Origin: Spirochaetales bacterium
Lineage (GTDB): Bacteria > Spirochaetota > Spirochaetia > Sphaerochaetales > Sphaerochaetaceae
Reading direction: 5' to 3'
Length of the DNA: 5,060 bases
Assembly: GCA_012519125.1 (NCBI GenBank)
Contig: JAAYQY010000239.1
Location: forward strand, 1-5,060
Under the pieces are notes generated by a model. That model was not told the DNA's origin. It worked only from the letters and a program-made list of their open reading frames with translations, and did no database searches. Positions 1-5,060 of this stretch are shown piece by piece. The stretch's first letter is position 1. Each line of letters begins with the position of its first letter. A program made the translations under genes and the position numbers.

Positions 1-710
1 CAAAAGTGGCCATCAGCCTCGCAAAACTTGGCTTGGATACCATCACCGATGAGGGCTCCTACATCCGCATCGGAAGCATGGTGACCTTGCAGAAGCTGGT
101 GGAGTCGGCCCTGGTGCCCCAGTGGCTCAAGGATGCCGCCCTCTTTTGCGGGAGTTTCACCCGCAGGAACATGGCAACGATCGGAGGAAACCTCGCCTTG
201 ATGAGCGACCAGTCCTATCTTGCCCCGGCTCTGCTTGCATCACGCTGTCGCTTGCTTACCGCAAACCTTACCGAAGGTGGCGCATACAGCGAAGACAATA
301 TTCCCATCAGGGAATACCATGCCTATCACCAGCAGTTCAGTGGTACCCTGATTCTTGCAATCAGCCTTTCCAAGGACAGCCGGTATGTCGGCACCAAGCG
401 TTTTTCCAACAGCGCTCAGAACAGTGCAGCCGTTACGGTTGGCTTTGGAGCGACCCAGAACAGCGAACAGGTCGTCGATCATGTGCGTGTGTTTGCCGCA
501 GTGCACGGAAGTTCAGTACAACGCCTCAATGCCATTGAGAACGCCATCGAGAACGGAGAGCTTACTACCCCTGCTGATGTCCAGCTTGCAGTACACCAGG
601 CTGTTGCCGCCCTGGATGACTTTGTGGGAAGCTCTGCCTACAAGCGCTACATCGCCAGCGAAGGTCTCGCCCAACTCTTCGCCGAATTTCTGAAAGGAGG
701 CGCAAAATGA
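1..710 (+). CDS. ygfM: FAD-binding subunit of a molybdenum hydroxylase (YgfM-like), 5' partial
   Basis: This is the medium, flavin-binding subunit of a xanthine-dehydrogenase-type complex; it would pass electrons between the molybdenum subunit and a soluble acceptor in the cytoplasm. The reading frame is open from base 3 (AAA) through GTG at 6-8 to TGA at 708-710. The GTG is probably internal: the Lys-Val-Ala-Ile-Ser-Leu there matches the interior of E. coli YgfM (recalled, about 259 aa), and there is no room for a ribosome site. About 45 N-terminal residues, including the first FAD loop (AGGS/T type), should lie upstream. The second FAD motif is visible as ATIGGNLA (bases 174-197), preceded by an RRN stretch as in this family. 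The C-terminal region ends in the family-typical SSAYKRYIA (632-658), characteristic of the CO-dehydrogenase flavoprotein C-terminal domain. It overlaps the next gene by 4 bases, so both subunits are made from one message. Family assignment is firm; the specific YgfM name rests on remembered similarity plus the neighbour genes. Confidence 0.87.
   Translation, partial: KVAISLAKLGLDTITDEGSYIRIGSMVTLQKLVESALVPQWLKDAALFCGSFTRRNMATIGGNLALMSDQSYLAPALLASRCRLLTANLTEGGAYSEDNIPIREYHAYHQQFSGTLILAISLSKDSRYVGTKRFSNSAQNSAAVTVGFGATQNSEQVVDHVRVFAAVHGSSVQRLNAIENAIENGELTTPADVQLAVHQAVAALDDFVGSSAYKRYIASEGLAQLFAEFLKGGAK
693..700 (+). promoter_or_regulatory. Shine-Dalgarno site of the xdhD-like gene
   Basis: AAAGGAGG lies six bases before the ATG at 707 and inside the last codons of the FAD-subunit gene. 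It is a near-perfect match to the anti-Shine-Dalgarno sequence and decides the start of the downstream gene. With the ATGA stop/start overlap it indicates coupled translation of the two subunits. Confidence 0.85.
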
Positions 711-3586
711 ACAAGATTTCCTTTACCGTAAACGGAAAGAAACATACCATCAATTGCGAGCAGGCAGAGTCCTTGCGCTCAGTCTTGGTACGTCTTGGAT
801 ACCAGAGCGTACGAGACAGTGATGACAAGGAAGGCTTTGCTGGAAGCGATACCATCATCTACAATGATGTTCCTGTCTATGCGAACCTGATGCTTGCCCA
901 GCAGGCTGAAGGAGCTGAGATCAGGACCGCAGAATCATTGGGTACCAGCCGCAACCTGCATGTGGTGCAGCAGGCAATGATCGATGCTGGAGTGGTGCAG
1001 AGTGCTTACAATGCACCCGCGGCAGCACTGTTGCTGGCATGGTTGCTCGAACATGAAAGCAACCCCACTCAAGCACAGATCGATGAGGTGCTCAGCGGCA
1101 TCTTCATCCGTGATACCGGCTATGAGCACTACTACCTTGCGGTGAAGCTGGCTGTGGAAAAGATGCAGTCCGGTTCATACAAGAGCGAAATCTCTCCCAC
1201 CTTCCGTGAAAACCTTACCTATGTGGGTAAGCCCAAGGGAAAGGTTGATGGTCCTCAGCTGGTTGCAGGCGAAAGCAGCTTCGTTGAAGATCGTGTGCTT
1301 CCCGGCTACCACACCATGGTATTGCTTCGTAGCCCTTACGCCCACGCCTACATCACCAAGATTGATACCAGCAAGGCTTTGGCAATGGAAGGGGTGGTCA
1401 GCATCATCACCCACGAGAACTGCCCCGATGTCTTCTACATGCAGGCAGGACAGGGCAATCCTGAGCCCAGCCCGCACGACCGCAGGCTCTTCAACCGCAA
1501 GGTCCGCCATGTCGGCGATCGTGTTGCTGCAATCATCGCAGAAACCGAAGAGCAGGCACTCGCAGCCCGTGCTGCGATCAAGGTTGAGTACGAAATCCTC
1601 AAGCCTATCTTTACCGTGGAAGAGGCTATGGCCGAGGGTGCTCCCCTGGTGCATAACGGGGTGGTAGAGTATCGTGCAGGAGCTCCTGCCGATCTTGATC
1701 AGTACAACAAGGGTGCAGACCCCAGGGACGGGAAGGTCATCTACCAGTTCCCGCTTCACGGCGATATCAGACACAACGTCGCTTCTGCCGCCCACGGCAA
1801 GATCGGGGATGTGGAGAAGGGATTCAAGGAAGCTGATGCGGTGGTGGAACGTACCTACCAGACCAGCCAGATCCAGTGCACCCCGCTTGAACCACACATC
1901 TGTTATGCAAAGATCGATGGTGGGCGCTTGGTGTTGCATGCATCGACGCAGGTTCCTTACCACGTACGGCGTATCGTCGCTTGGGTCTGCCAGATTCCCG
2001 AGAACAAGATCCGTGTCATCAAGGAACGGGTCGGTGGCGGCTACGGTTCGAAGCAGGATATCCTGGTTGAGGACCTGGTAGGCTACGCGACCTGGATCAC
2101 CGGCAAGCCGATACTCTATCGCAACACCCGTGAAGAGGAGTTCGTTGCCAACTCCACCCGCCACCCGATGCGTGTGACGGTGAAGATGGGAGCAAAGAAG
2201 GATGGTACGATCACTGCCGTCTACATGGACGTCAGGGCCAATACCGGTCCCTATGGAAACCACTGTCTTACGGTTCCGATGAATGCATGCTCGAAAACCT
2301 TGCCGTTGCTCAAGTGCGACAACATGAAGTTCGATGTCATCACCTACTACACCAATATTCCGCCTACCGGCGCCTACCAGGGGTACGGTGCGCCGAAGGG
2401 TACCTACGGACTGATGACCTGTATGGCTGAACTTGCCGACGAACTGGGCATCGACTACTACGAGATGGCCATGAAGAACAAGGTTGAGCCCGGTTATATG
2501 CTTGAGATCCTCAAGGGTCTTGGCGAAGGGCGTGAGGGGAAGGTCGTTCCTGTCGGTTCCTGCGGTCTTGATGAAGCGCTCACCAAGGGTGCCAAGATGA
2601 TCAAATGGGGCAAGAAGGAGCAGTCTGATGATCCTGACTGGAAGATCGGCAAGGGCTTTGCCATGATCCAGCAGGGAAGTGGGCTTCCCGGCCTCGACCA
2701 CTCCAATGCGTGGGCCAAATTGCTCACCGACGGCACCTTCCAGATCTTCAGTGGTGGAGCCGACTTGGGAACAGGTTTGGATACCATCAGTGCCAAGATG
2801 ATCAGTGAGGCTTTCTGTGTTCCGATGGATTTGGTAACGGTCACCAGTGGCGATACTGACAGCTGTACGTTCGATACCGGTGCGTACGCCTCCAGTGGAA
2901 CGTACTTCAGCGGTGGAGCATCTTTCCTGGCTGCTGAGGACTTGAAGAAAAACCTGCTGGACGAAGCCGCGTACCAGATGCAGGAGAAGGCAGAGGACCT
3001 CATACTGCGCGCCCCCGGTGAGGTGTACAGCACCAAGACGGGCAAGACGCTCAGCTATGCCAAGCTCAGCCACGATGCGCTGACAGGTACCGGACGCGGG
3101 CAGGTGATGGGAAGGGCTTCTTTCACCACCGGCCACAACTCCATTCCGTATGGTGCCCACTTCGTGCAGGTGGCGGTGAATGTGCGTACCGGTCAGGTCA
3201 AGGTGCAGAAGTACTATGCCCTCCAGGATGCCGGCACTCCGATCAACCCCGAACTTGCCCTGTGCCAGATGTATGGGGCTGCTCTCAAGTCCATCGGTCA
3301 TACGCTGTACGAAGAGATGATCCTGGACGAGAACGGGGTTTGTTTGAATCCCACCCTCGGTGAGTATGGTGTTCCGATGATCAGTGAGAAGCCGGAGGAT
3401 TTCCAGGCGGTTCTGATCGATATCAACGATGAGGTCGGCCCCTATGGAGCCAAATCCATCAGTGAGATCGCGACCAATGGTGCTGCTCCGGCGATAGCCA
3501 TCGCAATCCATGATGCCGTAGGTGTCTGGATGCGAAACTGGCCGTTCTCACCGGAGAAAATCCTGAAGGAGTTGGGCAAGATCTAA
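707..3586 (+). CDS. xdhD: XdhD-like molybdopterin-binding subunit of a (probably selenium-dependent) molybdenum hydroxylase
   Basis: 959 residues, the same size class as E. coli XdhD/YgfN (about 956). Order of parts: ferredoxin-like region about 1-80, helical [2Fe-2S]_2-like region about 81-150, xanthine dehydrogenase a/b hammerhead about 185-300 (RSPYAHA, RHVGDRVAA), then two molybdopterin-binding domains from about 345 to the end. Cofactor-region motifs are GGGYGSKQD (443-451), GAYQGYGAP (555-563), GADLGTGLDT (684-693) and GAYASSGTY (725-733). GPYGAKSISE (911-920) ends in E920, aligned with the catalytic Glu (E1261) of bovine xanthine oxidase. The N-terminal region lacks all eight expected Fe-S cysteines; only C17 is present there, at a non-ligand position. 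Start at ATG 707 is set by the AAAGGAGG site. The family is usually placed among selenium-dependent molybdenum hydroxylases acting on purines; the actual substrate and the selenium requirement are inferred, not seen. There is no FAD domain, in keeping with the separate upstream FAD subunit. Confidence 0.92.
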   Translation: MNKISFTVNGKKHTINCEQAESLRSVLVRLGYQSVRDSDDKEGFAGSDTIIYNDVPVYANLMLAQQAEGAEIRTAESLGTSRNLHVVQQAMIDAGVVQSAYNAPAAALLLAWLLEHESNPTQAQIDEVLSGIFIRDTGYEHYYLAVKLAVEKMQSGSYKSEISPTFRENLTYVGKPKGKVDGPQLVAGESSFVEDRVLPGYHTMVLLRSPYAHAYITKIDTSKALAMEGVVSIITHENCPDVFYMQAGQGNPEPSPHDRRLFNRKVRHVGDRVAAIIAETEEQALAARAAIKVEYEILKPIFTVEEAMAEGAPLVHNGVVEYRAGAPADLDQYNKGADPRDGKVIYQFPLHGDIRHNVASAAHGKIGDVEKGFKEADAVVERTYQTSQIQCTPLEPHICYAKIDGGRLVLHASTQVPYHVRRIVAWVCQIPENKIRVIKERVGGGYGSKQDILVEDLVGYATWITGKPILYRNTREEEFVANSTRHPMRVTVKMGAKKDGTITAVYMDVRANTGPYGNHCLTVPMNACSKTLPLLKCDNMKFDVITYYTNIPPTGAYQGYGAPKGTYGLMTCMAELADELGIDYYEMAMKNKVEPGYMLEILKGLGEGREGKVVPVGSCGLDEALTKGAKMIKWGKKEQSDDPDWKIGKGFAMIQQGSGLPGLDHSNAWAKLLTDGTFQIFSGGADLGTGLDTISAKMISEAFCVPMDLVTVTSGDTDSCTFDTGAYASSGTYFSGGASFLAAEDLKKNLLDEAAYQMQEKAEDLILRAPGEVYSTKTGKTLSYAKLSHDALTGTGRGQVMGRASFTTGHNSIPYGAHFVQVAVNVRTGQVKVQKYYALQDAGTPINPELALCQMYGAALKSIGHTLYEEMILDENGVCLNPTLGEYGVPMISEKPEDFQAVLIDINDEVGPYGAKSISEIATNGAAPAIAIAIHDAVGVWMRNWPFSPEKILKELGKI

Positions 3587-3591
3587 GGATA

Positions 3592-3611
3592 CTTGCAACA
3601 AACTGCAACAA
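3592..3611 (+). repeat. Tandem 10-bp repeat upstream of the ygeW promoter
   Basis: CTTGCAACAA (3592-3601) is followed directly by ACTGCAACAA (3602-3611). The copies share 8 of 10 bases, including an identical TGCAACAA. The period is close to one DNA helical turn and the block ends six bases before the proposed -35 box, where an activator would bind. A regulatory role is inference; the repeat itself is plain in the sequence. Confidence 0.5.
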
Positions 3612-3612
3612 T

Positions 3613-3666
3613 AAATCTAGACAACGGCACGTCCTCATGGTATAGTGCAGTTGTCTGGATTTTCTT
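3613..3666 (+). terminator. Long inverted repeat with trailing T-run: possible terminator of the ygfM-xdhD operon, or operator
   Basis: The left arm (3613-3630, AAATCTAGACAACGGCAC) is complementary to the right arm (3645-3662, GTGCAGTTGTCTGGATTT) over 18 positions with only one G-A mismatch and one T-G pair, around a 14-base loop. The right arm ends in TTTT and continues CTT, as in a Rho-independent terminator for transcripts arriving from xdhD. The stem is less GC-rich than typical terminators and its outer end is A-T only. The same repeat encloses a good sigma70-type promoter, so a protein-binding operator is an equally reasonable reading. Confidence 0.5.
3618..3646 (+). promoter_or_regulatory. 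Sigma70-type promoter for the ygeW-like gene
   Basis: TAGACA (3618-3623, five of six matches to TTGACA) and TATAGT (3641-3646, five of six matches to TATAAT) are separated by exactly 17 bases. Transcription would begin near 3652-3654, giving a leader of about 45 bases before ATG 3697. It lies in the only sizeable gap between the xdhD-like and ygeW-like genes. Position and spacing are seen; activity is inferred. Confidence 0.65.
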
Positions 3667-3681
3667 ATGAACAATACCACT

Positions 3682-3686
3682 GGAGG
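3682..3686 (+). promoter_or_regulatory. Shine-Dalgarno site that selects ATG 3697
   Basis: GGAGG lies 10 bases before ATG 3697. The alternative in-frame ATG at 3667 has no purine-rich site upstream (the preceding bases are pyrimidine-rich) and would sit only about 14 bases after the predicted transcription start. This supports the shorter 399-residue product. Confidence 0.7.
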
Positions 3687-3696
3687 TTTCCCCAAC

Positions 3697-4896
3697 ATGA
3701 AGGACAAAGCCACTATTAAGCAGATGATTGAGGAGCTGAAGACCCTCAAGACTGACAACATGTATCTCAATGACTTCTTCCACACTTGGAAAGAGTCCGA
3801 TGATGAGATCGCTGCCACGTTCCAGGTAGCAGAAGTTCTTCGCGCCATGCGCGAGAACAACATTTCCACCAAGGTGTTTGATAGTGGTCTCGGAATTTCT
3901 GTCTTCCGTGACAACTCCACCCGCACCCGGTTCAGCTTCGCCAGCGCCTGCAACCTGCTCGGCCTGGAAGTTCAGGACCTCGATGAGAAGACCAGCCAGA
4001 TCGCCCATGGAGAGACCGTTCGCGAGACCGCAAACATGGTCAGCTTCATGGCCGATGTCATCGGTATCCGCGACGATATGTACATTGGCAAGGGCCACAC
4101 CTACATGAAGACGGTTGCCGAGGCTGTTCAGGATGGCTACGATGACGGCGTGCTTGAGCAGAGACCCACTCTGGTGAACCTCCAGTGCGATATCGATCAC
4201 CCGACCCAGTCCATGGCTGACATGCTGCACGTGATCAACCACTTTGGCGGTGTCGAGAACCTCAAGGGCAAGAAAGTTGCCATGACCTGGGCTTACAGTC
4301 CCTCCTACGGCAAGCCGCTTTCCGTCCCCCAGGGCATCATCGGCCTGTTCACCCGCTTCGGCATGGATGTCGTTCTTGCGCACCCCGAAGGGTACAATGT
4401 GATGCCTGAGGTTGAGGAAGTTGCCAAGGAGAATGCAAAGAAGAGCGGTGGTTCCTACAAGCGTGTCGAGTCCATGGAAGAGGCTTTCAAGGATGCAGAC
4501 ATCGTCTACCCGAAGAGCTGGGCTCCCTTTGCCGTCATGGAAGAGAGGACCAAGATTGTCGAGCAGGGCGATCAGGATGCACTGAAGGCTCTTGAGAAGA
4601 CCTGTCTGGCCAACAACGCAAAGTTCAAGGAATGGACCTGCACCGAAGACCTGATGAAGACCACCAAGGACGGAAAGGCTCTCTACATGCACTGCCTGCC
4701 TGCCGACATCACCGGTCTCTCCTGCAAGGAAGGCGAGGTTGAGGCTTCTGTGTTCGACCGCTATCTGGTACCCCTCTACAAGGAAGCCAGCTACAAGCCG
4801 TACATCATCGCAGCCATGATCTTCCTGGCCAAGTTCCAGAACCCCTCCGCAAAGCTCGAGGAGCTGCTGGAGAGCGCTGTGAAGAGGATCAAGTAA
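3697..4896 (+). CDS. ygeW: YgeW-like knotted carbamoyltransferase
   Basis: 399 residues from ATG 3697, close to E. coli YgeW (about 396); an in-frame ATG at 3667 would add ten residues without a ribosome site. It belongs to the aspartate/ornithine transcarbamylase superfamily. The N-terminal carbamoyl-phosphate domain shows FRDNSTRTRFS (70-80), whose STRT loop binds the phosphate, and HPTQ (168-171). The C-terminal domain carries HCLP (332-335), the third carbamoyl-phosphate contact. Clade markers are SQIAHGETVRET and TWAYSPSYGKPLSVPQG, which replace the second-substrate regions of true ornithine or aspartate enzymes. All carbamoyl-phosphate contacts are intact, so it should be catalytic. In clusters linked to anaerobic purine/urate breakdown, YgeW is thought to act on a ureido intermediate, possibly yielding carbamoyl phosphate; the exact substrate is not readable here. 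It appears to be its own transcription unit between a promoter and a hairpin terminator. ygeX and ygeY, its usual neighbours in E. coli, are not next to it. Confidence 0.92.
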   Translation: MKDKATIKQMIEELKTLKTDNMYLNDFFHTWKESDDEIAATFQVAEVLRAMRENNISTKVFDSGLGISVFRDNSTRTRFSFASACNLLGLEVQDLDEKTSQIAHGETVRETANMVSFMADVIGIRDDMYIGKGHTYMKTVAEAVQDGYDDGVLEQRPTLVNLQCDIDHPTQSMADMLHVINHFGGVENLKGKKVAMTWAYSPSYGKPLSVPQGIIGLFTRFGMDVVLAHPEGYNVMPEVEEVAKENAKKSGGSYKRVESMEEAFKDADIVYPKSWAPFAVMEERTKIVEQGDQDALKALEKTCLANNAKFKEWTCTEDLMKTTKDGKALYMHCLPADITGLSCKEGEVEASVFDRYLVPLYKEASYKPYIIAAMIFLAKFQNPSAKLEELLESAVKRIK

Positions 4897-4922
4897 GCAT
4901 TCTCAGCCAATCTTGTTTGAAC

Positions 4923-4956
4923 GGGAGCCGGAAGCAATTCCGGCTCTCATGCTTTT
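4923..4956 (+). terminator. Hairpin terminator after the ygeW-like gene
   Basis: GAGCCGGAA (4925-4933) pairs perfectly with TTCCGGCTC (4938-4946) around a GCAA tetraloop, extended by a G-T and a G-C pair (4923-4924 with 4947-4948). A short T-run (CTTTT, 4952-4956) follows three bases after the stem. It starts 27 bases past the ygeW stop and lies between two convergent genes. On the minus strand the hairpin is equally stable but no T-run follows, so termination is better supported for the plus strand. Confidence 0.72.
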
Positions 4957-5060
4957 CAGGCCTTTTGCTCCACGAATTGGATCTTCACCCCGTTGGGATC
5001 GAGGATGTAGAAAAAGCGGACATAGGGGTTGGGGGAGAAGGGCCCGGCGTAGATTTCCAA
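4956..5060 (-). CDS. VOC-superfamily (glyoxalase/dioxygenase-like) protein, C-terminal part only
   Basis: Reading the minus strand from 5060 gives 34 codons followed by TGA (complement of 4956-4958); the rest of the gene lies beyond the window. The fragment contains the AGPF segment and then VRFFYILDPNGVKIQFVE. The pattern of aromatic residues, DPNG and a closing beta-strand is the typical end of a glyoxalase/bleomycin-resistance (vicinal oxygen chelate) fold. In glyoxalase I the residue aligned with this Gln (codon at 4977-4979) is a metal-binding Glu, so the family member may bind metal differently or not act as a classical glyoxalase. The gene converges on the ygeW-like gene with a 59-base gap and shares the hairpin there. 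No specific substrate can be assigned, and a functional link to the purine genes is not implied. Confidence 0.78.
   Translation of the reverse strand: MEIYAGPFSPNPYVRFFYILDPNGVKIQFVEQKA

Noticed and set aside
6..8. GTG as a start for the FAD-subunit gene
   Set aside because: The frame is open to the window edge, similarity to YgfM continues through this position, and the first FAD-binding loop would be missing.
707..1126. Pseudogene or broken Fe-S domain because of the missing cysteines
   Set aside because: The reading frame is intact over 959 codons, the surrounding domain sequence is well preserved, and the same loss is recalled for E. coli XdhD, so it is better seen as a trait of the clade.
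1175..3511. Long open frame (778 codons) on the minus strand opposite the xdhD-like gene
   Set aside because: It lies wholly antisense to a gene with clear family motifs. Its translation resembles no known domain, and codon bias in the sense gene explains the lack of stops.
3625..3640. Possible sigma54 promoter (CGGCACG resembles the -24 element TGGCACG)
   Set aside because: The required GC of the -12 element is absent at the right spacing (TG is found at 3638-3639 instead), while a well-spaced sigma70 pair occupies the same DNA.
3667..3669. ATG as the start of the ygeW-like gene
   Set aside because: It has no Shine-Dalgarno site, sits very close to the predicted transcription start, and the ten added residues are not typical of the family.
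3583..4692. Open frame of 369 codons on the minus strand opposite the ygeW-like gene
   Set aside because: It is antisense to a well-recognised carbamoyltransferase and shows no plausible domain; a codon-bias shadow.

Overview
The window is a moderately GC-rich bacterial segment with almost no non-coding DNA. It holds the end of a molybdenum-hydroxylase operon, a complete transcarbamylase-family gene and the tail of a convergent small-enzyme gene. The protein set (YgfM-like FAD subunit, XdhD-like molybdopterin subunit, YgeW-like carbamoyltransferase) matches the E. coli ygeW...ygfK-ssnA-ygfM-xdhD region. Related clusters occur in many anaerobic or facultative gut bacteria and have been linked to selenium-dependent molybdenum hydroxylases and to anaerobic purine/urate breakdown. 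The codon style and gene order are compatible with an anaerobe such as a Sphaerochaeta-type spirochaete or a Firmicute. The sequence alone does not fix the taxon.

Layout. Bases 1-710 (+) carry the 3' part of the FAD subunit gene, cut by the window edge. Its stop overlaps the start of the 959-residue xdhD-like gene (707-3586, +) in an ATGA junction with a strong Shine-Dalgarno sequence, so the two are translationally coupled. A 110-base gap (3587-3696) holds a tandem 10-bp repeat, a good sigma70-type promoter and a long inverted repeat that contains that promoter. The ygeW-like gene follows (best start 3697, end 4896, +). It ends at a GCAA-loop hairpin, beyond which the last 34 codons of a VOC/glyoxalase-family gene converge from the minus strand (4956-5060).

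How the parts may work together. The XdhD-like protein would hydroxylate or reduce a purine-type substrate at a molybdenum centre. The YgfM-like protein would provide the FAD site. The YgeW-like protein would handle a carbamoylated (ureido) intermediate and carbamoyl phosphate further down the pathway. Two points stand out. The XdhD-like protein keeps the fold of the N-terminal [2Fe-2S] region but none of its eight cysteine ligands. It also has Gln where classical xanthine dehydrogenases have the substrate-contacting Glu and Arg. From memory, E. coli XdhD shares both traits, so they look like marks of the clade rather than damage to this gene. No undescribed mobile or defence system is visible.
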